A DNA stretch of 15,622 bases, from the NCBI GenBank assembly GCA_044450465.1, contig JBIOJB010000071.1, positions 1-15,622 of the forward strand, in the 5' to 3' direction. The position numbers and the translations under genes were made by a program. Shown here piece after piece: positions 1 to 5,255 of the stretch. Below the pieces are notes generated by a model. The model saw only the letters and a list, made by a program, of their open reading frames with translations. It was not told the DNA's origin and did not search any database. This DNA comes from JBIOJB01 sp044450465. Its GTDB lineage: Bacteria; Chloroflexota; Dormibacteria; Dormibacterales; Dormibacteraceae. Numbering within the stretch: position 1 is the first letter of the stretch; each line of letters opens with the position of its first letter.

Positions 1-141
1 CACTTTCAAATTGGAGCTGACGATGCCGTAGGCCGGATTCACTCCGCTTGAATCTATCGAAGCCGGCGTTGTGCACCGGCCGGATTCACTCCGGCACTTT
101 CAAATTGGAGCTGACGCTGCCGTAGGCCGGATTCACTCCGG
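1..141. repeat. Three tandem 47-bp units with a conserved 16-bp core
   Basis: The 16-bp core GGCCGGATTCACTCCG occurs at 31-46, 78-93 and 125-140, exactly 47 bp apart, which defines units 1-47, 48-94 and 95-141. Units 1 and 3 differ only at position 23 of the unit (A versus C) and at the last base. The first 30 bp of unit 2 is unrelated or strongly diverged. The core contains an imperfect inverted repeat (CCGGA ... TCCGG). The array starts at the window edge and probably continues to the left. No protein gene is supported here. Confidence 0.85.
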
Positions 142-201
142 CCGAAACATTGCGTGCCCCTTCCAAGCGCCTCCATACAAGGTGCTACTCGGAGGGGGCA
201 C

Positions 202-227
202 CACGGGGGAGGCCTGCCTCCCCCGTG
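202..227. repeat. Perfect 12-bp inverted repeat, possible terminator or REP-like element
   Basis: CACGGGGGAGGC (202-213) is followed by a 2-base loop and its exact reverse complement (216-227), a very stable GC-rich hairpin. Together with the similar hairpin at 253-266 it lies just downstream of the stop codon of the minus-strand RAM-domain gene, so it may end that transcript. No T-run follows, so it is not a textbook intrinsic terminator. Confidence 0.7.
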
Positions 228-252
228 CCTTCTAGGAGAGGGTTCCGGGGAG

Positions 253-275
253 GGAGGCTTGCCTCCGCCGTGCCT
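253..275. repeat. Second copy of the GC-rich hairpin repeat
   Basis: Bases 253-275 match 208-230 at 21 of 23 positions, a direct repeat 45 bp apart. Each copy contains GGAGGC-NN-GCCTCC. The two differing bases (259 and 267) keep the central 6-bp stem intact. The copy ends exactly where the stop codon of the minus-strand gene begins (276-278). It is either a dispersed palindromic element inserted at the gene end or a tandem terminator pair. Confidence 0.65.
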
Positions 276-503
276 CTATTTAACCGCCAGGCACGTGATC
301 GTTTTGAAGACGCCGTCGACCTTCTGGATCTTGTCGACGATGAGAGATCCGATGGAGTTGACGTCGGACGCTTCGCATACGGCTATCACGTCGTACTCAC
401 CGGTGATGGCGTCCGCGGCGCTGATCCCGCTGACGCCCTGCATCTTCTGCGCGACTTCAAGAGCGCGCCCAGGCGACGCATTGATCAGGACGTAGGCCTT
501 CAT
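276..503 (-). CDS. Stand-alone Lrp/AsnC-type ligand-binding (RAM) domain protein
   Basis: This 75-residue protein consists only of the C-terminal effector domain of Lrp/AsnC regulators (RAM domain, a beta-alpha-beta-beta-alpha-beta fold), with no helix-turn-helix. It starts MKAYVLINASPGRALEV, and the GEYDVIAVCEASD segment at residues 35-47 matches the conserved turn and third strand of the family. Such short proteins usually form oligomers that bind amino acids and may modulate partner regulators or enzymes. The ATG at 503 has a good Shine-Dalgarno site (GAGGGAG, complement of 508-514, 4 bases from the start), unusual in this window. It follows the threonine dehydratase gene on the same strand after a 64-bp gap, which suggests a shared role in amino-acid sensing. 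Family assignment is firm; ligand and partner are unknown. Confidence 0.85.
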   Translation of the reverse strand: MKAYVLINASPGRALEVAQKMQGVSGISAADAITGEYDVIAVCEASDVNSIGSLIVDKIQKVDGVFKTITCLAVK

Positions 504-507
504 TTCG

Positions 508-514
508 CTCCCTC
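508..514 (-). promoter_or_regulatory. Ribosome binding site of the RAM-domain gene
   Basis: On the minus strand GAGGGAG stands 4 bases before the ATG at 503. It is one of the few clear Shine-Dalgarno sites before a gene here; most other genes have none. Confidence 0.65.
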
Positions 515-542
515 GAATCGTTGAGCCGGCCGGAATGGTCCC

Positions 543-548
543 AGCGTA
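543..548 (-). promoter_or_regulatory. Possible -10 box for the RAM-domain gene
   Basis: On the minus strand TACGCT (TANNNT) lies in the 64-bp gap after the dehydratase stop. Transcription would start near 536 and leave a leader of about 33 nt, in keeping with the Shine-Dalgarno site. No convincing -35 is seen. The gene may also be read through from the dehydratase. Confidence 0.3.
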
Positions 549-567
549 CTCCGCTCCGTGGCGGACG

Positions 568-1545
568 TCACCGGCTGTCCAGCGCTCGGAGCATCACCTC
601 GCCTGTCACGTTGGCGCCTGAGAGCAGCGCCACAACCCGCTCACCAGCCGTCGCATGGTAGTGCTGGAGCAGACCGGCCACGCCGGCGGCGCCGGCCGGC
701 TCTGCGAGCAGGTGCTCCCACTCGAAAAGCAGCCGTATGGCCTTCAGCATCTCTGCCTCTTCCACTAACACGACGTCGTCGACGTGGCGGCGCGCCAGCT
801 CGAAGGTCAGCTCGCTCGGGGCCGAGGCGGCGAGCCCGTCGGCGATCGTGTCGACCCGGTCCAGAGTCACAACCTTGCCTGCTCGCAGCGAGCGGTACAT
901 CGCGTCTGCGCCGGTAGGCTCCACGCCGATCACGCGCGTTCGTGGCGCCCTGGCCTTCAAGTAGAGCGCGATTCCTCCGATGAGCCCGCCGCCCCCGACC
1001 GGTACGAGAACGGTGTCGAACCGTTCGAGGTCTTGCAGCATCTCGATGGCGATCGTGCCCTGCCCCGCGACCACGTCGGGGTCGTCGTAGGCGTGGATCA
1101 TGGTGGCCCCGCTCGCGCCCTGCAACCGGACGGCTTCAACATGAGCGCCTCGGTAGTTCTCCCCGGCGAAAACCACCGAGGCGCCGAGGCGCCTGATCGC
1201 TTCGACTTTGAACCGGTTGGCGTCCAGCGGGACCACCACGGTGGCATGGACGCCGAACGTGGCGGCGGCATAGGCAACACCCAATCCGTGGTTGCCGGCG
1301 GATGCGGTAATGACGCCGGCGGAGCGCTGCTCAGCCCCCAGCGAGTGGATCTTGTTGAGAGCGCCGCGGACCTTGAAGGCTCGGATCGGCTGAATCGACT
1401 CAACCTTGAGATACACCTCACAATCGACAGCCTCAGACAGCGCGTGGGAATGCTGCAATGGCGTCGGCGCGAGAAAGTCGCGCAGCACCGCGGCCGCGCG
1501 CTCCACGTCCTCCGGGGTCGGGAATCGCACCGCAGTCTGCCTCAC
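568..1545 (-). CDS. Threonine/serine dehydratase, PLP-dependent, no ACT domain
   Basis: A fold-type II PLP enzyme that would deaminate L-threonine to 2-oxobutanoate (or L-serine to pyruvate) in the cytoplasm. Numbered from the GTG at 1545, the Schiff-base lysine lies at residue 58 in AFKVRGA, the SAGNHG loop at 82-87, the PLP-phosphate glycine loop GGGGLIGG at 184-191, EPAGAAG at 282-288 and SGAN at 309-312. At 325 residues it has only the catalytic domain and lacks the regulatory ACT-like domains of biosynthetic IlvA, so it resembles catabolic threonine dehydratase and serine racemase relatives. The open frame extends to 1599, but that would overlap the divergent small gene at 1569 and adds an atypical basic N-terminus; GTG at 1545 or 1530 is preferred. 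The downstream RAM-domain gene may supply effector sensing in trans. Substrate choice within the family is not certain. Confidence 0.88.
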   Translation of the reverse strand: MRQTAVRFPTPEDVERAAAVLRDFLAPTPLQHSHALSEAVDCEVYLKVESIQPIRAFKVRGALNKIHSLGAEQRSAGVITASAGNHGLGVAYAAATFGVHATVVVPLDANRFKVEAIRRLGASVVFAGENYRGAHVEAVRLQGASGATMIHAYDDPDVVAGQGTIAIEMLQDLERFDTVLVPVGGGGLIGGIALYLKARAPRTRVIGVEPTGADAMYRSLRAGKVVTLDRVDTIADGLAASAPSELTFELARRHVDDVVLVEEAEMLKAIRLLFEWEHLLAEPAGAAGVAGLLQHYHATAGERVVALLSGANVTGEVMLRALDSR

Positions 1546-1556
1546 CCGAGCCCGAC

Positions 1557-1562
1557 TAGCAT
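1557..1562 (+). promoter_or_regulatory. -10 box for a leaderless transcript of the 53-aa gene
   Basis: TAGCAT ends 7 positions before the ATG at 1569, so the expected transcription start coincides with the A of the start codon. No clear -35 is visible. The same hexamer occurs before the S9-FHA gene at 9932-9937. Confidence 0.45.
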
Positions 1563-1568
1563 CAGGGG

Positions 1569-1730
1569 ATGAGCGACGACCTTTCCGGCGTGTCTCCACG
1601 TGAGAGCGCGCACGTCAAGGCGCGAGACAAGAAGACCCGACCTCCCAAGATGATCGCGGTCAACCCCGGGTTGAAGAAGCTGGCGCTGCACCTGGCGGAG
1701 CGCAGAAAGAGGCCGAAAAAGCGCGCCTGA
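1569..1730 (+). CDS. Small basic protein of unknown function (53 aa)
   Basis: The frame from ATG 1569 to TGA 1728-1730 encodes 53 residues, 16 of them Lys or Arg, ending in the strongly basic ERRKRPKKRA. A less charged segment (MIAVNPGLKKLALHLAE, residues 28-44) could form an amphipathic helix. No transmembrane segment or zinc-binding cysteines are present. Support for a real gene: a -10 box in perfect leaderless position, a start 23 bp from the probable divergent dehydratase start, and a stop 27 bp before the convergent stop of the membrane protein gene, so it fills an otherwise empty space. The composition suggests nucleic-acid or ribosome binding, but I do not recognise the family. Confidence 0.55.
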   Translation: MSDDLSGVSPRESAHVKARDKKTRPPKMIAVNPGLKKLALHLAERRKRPKKRA

Positions 1731-1757
1731 GGAAGTGCGCCACGCGGAGGATCTAAC

Positions 1758-2726
1758 TCAGGCCGGGGGTGGCGCGGGATATGCGTACGGGTACCCGGCA
1801 GGCGCCGCATCGATTTCCAGGCGCCTGAAGGCGAGGGTCCAGAAAGTAGAGCTCTGGGCTGAGAGGAAACCCCCGATGAGGAACGCGATCGGCAGGAAGA
1901 TCACGATCCCGAACAGGATCACCACGACAACGGCGCCGGACCCGGTGGCCGCGGCGGCGACCCCGGCGATGATCAGCGGTATGGCCACGATCGCCAGAGC
2001 GATCGCGACGCCGATCCCGACCACGAAGCCGACGACCAATGCCAACAGCCAGACCAGCACCACCCGTCCCAGCCGCTTCCGCACCAGCCCGTGACCACGG
2101 CTCATGGCCGCCCTGGCGGACGTGACCTGCTCGAGCACGGCGGCACGCGCGCTCAGCCGTCCAAGCACGTCCAGGTAGATGAAGTAAACGATGCCGCCGA
2201 GGCCCAGAAACGCGCCGAAAAGCCCGAGAAGCACGGCGGCGCCGGCATTGCCATTCACAATGGCGACGACGAAGCCGCCCAGGACGGCGATCAACAGGAT
2301 GGCGGCGGGAAGGCCGAGAACGAGGAGAAGCAGCCTGATCCGAATGATCGTGCCCATGGACGCCCGACCGGCCTGCCAGGCCCAGCCCAAACCGAACGGT
2401 CGCTCCGCGTCGTATTCAGCAGCTGCGCGGACCGTGGCGCCTTCGCAGACCGCAGCCAGCACGAACAGCGCGATCCAGATCACGAGGATCAGGACGGCGA
2501 AGAAGACGATGAGTCCGATGTGGTCGTTGAGCCAGCTGGTGGCGGAGTTGTAAGCCGAGTTGAAATCGGGGCCGCCGCCGTTCTGTCCGCGGGGAAGTGA
2601 CGATTGATAACCCGAGTTCCCTGAGAAACCGGAGCCGCTCTCCCCGGCGAAGAATGCCACCAGCCACAGGTATTTGTGGCGCCATGCGATGCCGAACGAC
2701 CTCGTGACCACCGTCCAGTACTGCAC
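1758..2726 (-). CDS. Multi-pass membrane protein of unknown function
   Basis: A 322-residue integral membrane protein. After a short cytoplasmic N-terminus (FGIAWRHKYLWLVAFFAG) comes a Gly/Ser/Asn-rich loop, then about five or six strongly hydrophobic segments at roughly residues 70-95, 126-157, 163-187, 221-262 and 265-290. It ends in a Pro/Ala/Tyr-rich tail (YPYAYPAPPPA). The IAWRHKYLW opening and general layout resemble uncharacterised proteins of the type found next to, or distantly related to, glycerophosphodiester phosphodiesterase membrane domains, but the match is weak and no catalytic residues are seen. The frame opens at a TTG at 2750; GTG at 2726 is preferred because a TATGCT box sits exactly 7 positions upstream of it and the resulting MQYW start is typical of such proteins. 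Confidence 0.75.
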   Translation of the reverse strand: MQYWTVVTRSFGIAWRHKYLWLVAFFAGESGSGFSGNSGYQSSLPRGQNGGGPDFNSAYNSATSWLNDHIGLIVFFAVLILVIWIALFVLAAVCEGATVRAAAEYDAERPFGLGWAWQAGRASMGTIIRIRLLLLVLGLPAAILLIAVLGGFVVAIVNGNAGAAVLLGLFGAFLGLGGIVYFIYLDVLGRLSARAAVLEQVTSARAAMSRGHGLVRKRLGRVVLVWLLALVVGFVVGIGVAIALAIVAIPLIIAGVAAAATGSGAVVVVILFGIVIFLPIAFLIGGFLSAQSSTFWTLAFRRLEIDAAPAGYPYAYPAPPPA

Positions 2727-2732
2727 CAAACG

Positions 2733-2738
2733 AGCATA
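2733..2738 (-). promoter_or_regulatory. -10 box for the membrane protein gene (leaderless)
   Basis: On the minus strand TATGCT is followed by six bases and then GTG at 2726, the spacing expected if transcription begins at the start codon. It lies in the 42-bp gap after the thioesterase stop. Confidence 0.4.
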
Positions 2739-2768
2739 GGCCGCCGGCAATCGCCGGGCGGTCCCGGC

Positions 2769-3134
2769 TCAGAAATTCGCCGGCACGATTGCGCGCTTGT
2801 GAATGCCCGTGCCGAGCAGGCGCTCCCCCTGCCTGCACTCGACGTCGAAGTAAAGCTTGTTGCCTTTGACCTCGGTCAACCGGGACGTGACAACGACGGT
2901 GCTCCCCGGAGCGGCCATGGTGACGTGGCGGACGTGAACCTCGTAGCCGACCGTGGTGTGGCCTTCAGGCAGAAGGCGGTCCACGGACCGATGGCTGGTC
3001 ACCTCCATCAGGCCGATCATCGCGGGCGTCGAGAAGATGCCCTTGCCGCCGACGTGGCGGGTGATCAGCTCCCCCTCGACTGCGCGCTCCAGCCGTCCCT
3101 CCAGTCCCGGCCGAATTCCCGTCGGGCTGTCCAC
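2769..3134 (-). CDS. Hotdog-fold acyl-CoA thioesterase, FlK-like
   Basis: This 121-residue protein aligns by eye with fluoroacetyl-CoA thioesterase FlK. FSTPAMIGLMEVT (34-46) and VRHVTMAAPG (68-77) correspond to FATGFMVGLMEWA and VTHTAAATPG of FlK. The FlK catalytic Thr42, Glu50 and His76 correspond to T36, E44 and H70 here, a constant offset of six. It would hydrolyse a short acyl-CoA in the cytoplasm. FlK-like proteins are widespread and few can be expected to act on fluoroacetyl-CoA, so the natural substrate is open. The start is GTG at 3134, only 19 bp from the probable divergent galU start. The membrane protein gene follows 42 bp downstream on the same strand. Confidence 0.85.
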   Translation of the reverse strand: MDSPTGIRPGLEGRLERAVEGELITRHVGGKGIFSTPAMIGLMEVTSHRSVDRLLPEGHTTVGYEVHVRHVTMAAPGSTVVVTSRLTEVKGNKLYFDVECRQGERLLGTGIHKRAIVPANF

Positions 3135-3138
3135 GCGC

Positions 3139-3144
3139 TAGATT
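3139..3144 (+). promoter_or_regulatory. Possible -10 box for galU, perhaps shared by the divergent thioesterase gene
   Basis: TAGATT lies between the thioesterase start (3134) and the galU start (GTG 3154), giving a leader of about 3 nt for galU. Read on the other strand the same bases give CAATCTA, a weak -10 spaced about 6 from the thioesterase GTG, so one short AT-rich core could serve both directions. Confidence 0.35.
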
Positions 3145-3153
3145 GTGGAGGAC

Positions 3154-4047
3154 GTGAAGAACCGGCCGGTTCGCAAGGCCATATTCCCAGCCGCGGGACT
3201 GGGTACCAGGTTCCTTCCGGTCACCAAGGCACAACCGAAAGAGATGCTGCCCCTGGTCGACAAGCCGACCATCCAGTACGGGGTGGAAGAGGCCATCGCG
3301 AGCGGCATCGAGCAGGTGATCATGGTCACGGGCGGCGGCAAGCGCGCGATCGTGGACCACTTCGACCGCTCCCTCGAGCTCGAGCACTACCTGGCCGTCC
3401 GCGGCAAGACCGACCTTCTGAAGCTGCTGAGCGATGTCGACGAGCTGAGCAACCAGGTGGACATCACGTACATCCAGCAGAAGGAACCTCTGGGGCTCGG
3501 GCACGCCGTCTGGACGGCGCGGAGGTTGGTCGAGGCGGAGGCGTGCGCCGTGCTGCTCGCCGACGACGTCATCCTCGGAGGACCCCAGCCCTGCCTTCAG
3601 CAGCTGATCGAGGCACATCGCAAGACTGGCGCCACTGTGCTGGCGGTGCGCCGGTTCCCGCGCAACCAGATCGGCAGATATGGCGTCGTGGCCACGAGCC
3701 GCCAGGATGGCCGCCTTTACGAGGTTACCGACCTGGTGGAGAAGCCGAAACCCGGAGCTGAGCCGTCCGACCTCGCGATCCTCGGGCGGTACGTCCTCAC
3801 ACCGGCCGTGTTCGAAGAGCTAGGGGACGCCCAGGTCGGAACCGGCCAGGAGATACAGCTGACCGACGCGATCAAGAGCTCCCTGGGCACCCACCGGGTG
3901 GTCGCTCTCGAGTTCGAAGGCGATTACTACGACACCGGTACGCTGCCCGGTTACCTGCGCGCGAATCTGGCCCTCGCGATGCAGCGGCCAGGGCTGCGCG
4001 AAGAGCTCGCCCCGCTGCTCAGGGAGTGGCTCGAACCGCCCAGTTAG
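3154..4047 (+). CDS. galU: UTP--glucose-1-phosphate uridylyltransferase
   Basis: GalU makes UDP-glucose from UTP and glucose-1-phosphate for polysaccharide, glycolipid and osmolyte synthesis. From GTG 3154 the protein has 297 residues, normal for the family. The nucleotide-binding signature AAGLGTRFLPVTKAQPKEMLP is at residues 13-33 (K25 and K29 conserved), QKEPLGLGHAV at 109-119, and the metal/sugar site LLADDVI at 134-140. VEKPKPG and the tail around GDYYDTGT are also typical. An in-frame GTG at 3145 would add three residues, but it directly abuts the -10 box and is less likely. The gene stands alone: an AT-rich promoter separates it from the next plus-strand gene. Confidence 0.95.
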   Translation: MKNRPVRKAIFPAAGLGTRFLPVTKAQPKEMLPLVDKPTIQYGVEEAIASGIEQVIMVTGGGKRAIVDHFDRSLELEHYLAVRGKTDLLKLLSDVDELSNQVDITYIQQKEPLGLGHAVWTARRLVEAEACAVLLADDVILGGPQPCLQQLIEAHRKTGATVLAVRRFPRNQIGRYGVVATSRQDGRLYEVTDLVEKPKPGAEPSDLAILGRYVLTPAVFEELGDAQVGTGQEIQLTDAIKSSLGTHRVVALEFEGDYYDTGTLPGYLRANLALAMQRPGLREELAPLLREWLEPPS

Positions 4048-4064
4048 GACCGATTCGACGCGTC

Positions 4065-4070
4065 TATAAT
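4065..4070 (+). promoter_or_regulatory. Consensus -10 promoter element (TATAAT)
   Basis: A perfect TATAAT stands 18 bp after the galU stop and 45 bp before the ATG at 4116. Transcription would begin near 4077 with a leader of about 39 nt. No good -35 is seen at 16-18 bp. It is the best consensus -10 in the window and rules out the longer GTG start at 4026, which would lie upstream of it. Confidence 0.6.
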
Positions 4071-4115
4071 CGGAAGACGCTCAATGAGCCGATTCCCCGC
4101 CCGAGTGATTTACCT

Positions 4116-4382
4116 ATGGCTGTTTCAGGACGAAAGAGATTCGACGACGACAAGGTTGTCCGGTATGAGACCGCGGAGAAGGACTTCGAGGTCGAGGTTT
4201 CGCGCACCCTCAATAAATGGTGCGTCACCGTGTACCAGTTGCCGGACCGCCAGATCACGGTTCAGGACTTCTTCCCGGAGCGGTGGAAGGCGCTAGCTCG
4301 CGCCCAGGATTTCATTCGCCTGCTCAACCAGCGCAAGAAGAAGGACGAGGAAGGGGTCAGCTCCGGCGACGACGACTATTAG
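4116..4382 (+). CDS. Conserved-looking small protein of unknown function (88 aa)
   Basis: Starts at ATG 4116 (MAVSGRKRFDDDKVVRYE). The longer frame beginning at GTG 4026 overlaps galU and the promoter, so it is rejected. The protein is soluble and highly charged: a basic/acidic N-terminus, a central part that could form strands around RTLNKWCVTVYQLPDRQITV (residues 29-48), a helix ERWKALARAQDFIRLLNQRKK (54-74) and an acidic tail ending GDDDY. One cysteine is present (C35), and there is no membrane segment. GAGTGA at 4103-4108 may be a weak ribosome binding site. I do not recognise the family; promoter, spacing and composition support a real gene. Confidence 0.7.
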   Translation: MAVSGRKRFDDDKVVRYETAEKDFEVEVSRTLNKWCVTVYQLPDRQITVQDFFPERWKALARAQDFIRLLNQRKKKDEEGVSSGDDDY

Positions 4383-4423
4383 GTCGACCCTTCGAGTCGC
4401 CGCGTTCAAATGCGGACTCTAGG

Positions 4424-4429
4424 TAGAAT
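4424..4429 (+). promoter_or_regulatory. -10 box upstream of the 73-aa membrane protein gene
   Basis: TAGAAT ends 10 positions before the GTG at 4439, giving a leader of only a few bases. No Shine-Dalgarno is present. It lies in the 56-bp gap after the 88-aa gene. Confidence 0.4.
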
Positions 4430-4438
4430 TCAGCGCTC

Positions 4439-4660
4439 GTGAACTGGGCTGCGCTGCGACGAGAGTGGGGGGCGGTGACCTTTGTCCTGACCGTTCTCAT
4501 CGGCGTGGTCCTGGTGCCGGTCGCGCTCTACCTCACAGGCGTGGGGCCGAGCCCGATCAACACCACGCCGGTCGCCACGGCCAGCTCCGCCAGGGCGAGT
4601 GGCGTGGCCAGCCCGACGCCGTCACCCACGGCGTCAGCGTCCCGAATGGCCACTCCCTAG
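4439..4660 (+). CDS. Small single-pass membrane protein with Ser/Thr/Pro/Ala-rich tail (73 aa)
   Basis: From GTG 4439. Residues 1-11 (MNWAALRREWG) are short and basic, residues 12-33 form one hydrophobic helix, and residues 36-73 are low-complexity Pro/Ser/Thr/Ala with repeated SPTPSPT-like stretches. By the positive-inside rule the basic N-terminus is cytoplasmic and the tail lies outside. There is no lipobox and no obvious signal-peptidase site, so a bitopic protein is the best reading. Its stop shares a CTAG with the stop of the convergent gene. The family is not recognised; the tail could be an O-glycosylated or wall-spanning stalk, which is speculation. Confidence 0.6.
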   Translation: MNWAALRREWGAVTFVLTVLIGVVLVPVALYLTGVGPSPINTTPVATASSARASGVASPTPSPTASASRMATP

Positions 4661-5166
4661 TAAAGGAGCCGTTCGCCGTTCTGCTGGACGATATCCCGGA
4701 GCGGCATCGTGATCTCCGCAAAAGCTGTCCGTTCTGAGCTCACCCTCATTTCGATCAGCTCCGACAACCGCAGGCGAGCGACCGTCGCGCACTCCTCCAA
4801 AAAGGTGAAGACAACGGGCCGGACCAGGTTGGCGACGTGGTCCCCGATCTTCAGCTCAGCGGGCCGCTCGGACGAAAGGCTCCGATCCCGATACGCGAGC
4901 ACCACGACCCCATCGCACAGGAGCACCGGTTGGGTCCACTCGTGGGCTTGCCGCTCGCCGGTGAGCAGTCGGAGCAGCTCCGCCAGCCGGCCGATCTGCG
5001 GTTCCGGGCCTTCGAAAAGCAGCGGGACGTCGCGGATCGGCTCGTTGAAGCCCTGAGCGCGGTACTGGGCCGTGAAGCCGAGGTCGCCGACACCTGCGAA
5101 CGGCGCGGGAACCTTGATGGTCGTCTCGCCGAGGTGCGGCCGGGGTGATCCGATGCCAGAACCCAT
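4657..5166 (-). CDS. Protein of unknown function (169 aa)
   Basis: From ATG 5166 to TAG at 4657-4659. It is a soluble protein with no signal peptide or membrane helix. A Gly/Pro-rich N-terminus is followed by a probable mixed alpha/beta domain: strands around residues 80-93 (PVLLCDGVVVLAYR) and 106-120 (KIGDHVANLVRPVVF), a helix around 121-138 (LEECATVARLRLSEL), and a C-terminal ITMPLRDIVQQNGERLLY. I do not recognise the family and see no catalytic motif. The minus-strand frame that overlaps the CoA-transferase region is a shadow and is not used. Its start faces the CaiB/BaiF gene 89 bp away and its stop overlaps that of the small membrane protein gene. Confidence 0.65.
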   Translation of the reverse strand: MGSGIGSPRPHLGETTIKVPAPFAGVGDLGFTAQYRAQGFNEPIRDVPLLFEGPEPQIGRLAELLRLLTGERQAHEWTQPVLLCDGVVVLAYRDRSLSSERPAELKIGDHVANLVRPVVFTFLEECATVARLRLSELIEMRVSSERTAFAEITMPLRDIVQQNGERLLY

Positions 5167-5239
5167 GATCGACCTGAACTCTTCCTTGTCGTATTTAACG
5201 CACGAGTGACCCGAACTGTCTTCCCGCCGGTGGCCTCGT

Positions 5240-5245
5240 TAGTGT
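5240..5245 (+). promoter_or_regulatory. Possible -10 box for the CaiB/BaiF-family gene
   Basis: TAGTGT ends 11 positions before GTG 5256, consistent with a leader of a few bases. The -35 region is not recognisable. Confidence 0.3.
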
Positions 5246-5255
5246 TGAGCTCGTC

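Noticed and set aside
1..141. CRISPR array
   Set aside because: The regular 47-bp spacing with a constant core looks CRISPR-like, but the core is only 16 bp, the would-be spacers of units 1 and 3 are the same sequence, and no cas gene is present.
784..1572. 262-aa plus-strand frame over the dehydratase gene
   Set aside because: It is antisense to a gene with clear PLP-enzyme motifs; its translation is low-complexity Arg/Gly/Asp-rich with no family features.
1546..1599. Longer N-terminus of the dehydratase from ATG 1599
   Set aside because: It adds a basic, atypical 18 residues and overlaps the divergent small gene; GTG 1545 fits family length better.
4026..4115. Longer start (GTG 4026) of the 88-aa protein
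   Set aside because: It overlaps the end of galU and spans the TATAAT promoter, so the transcript would not contain it.
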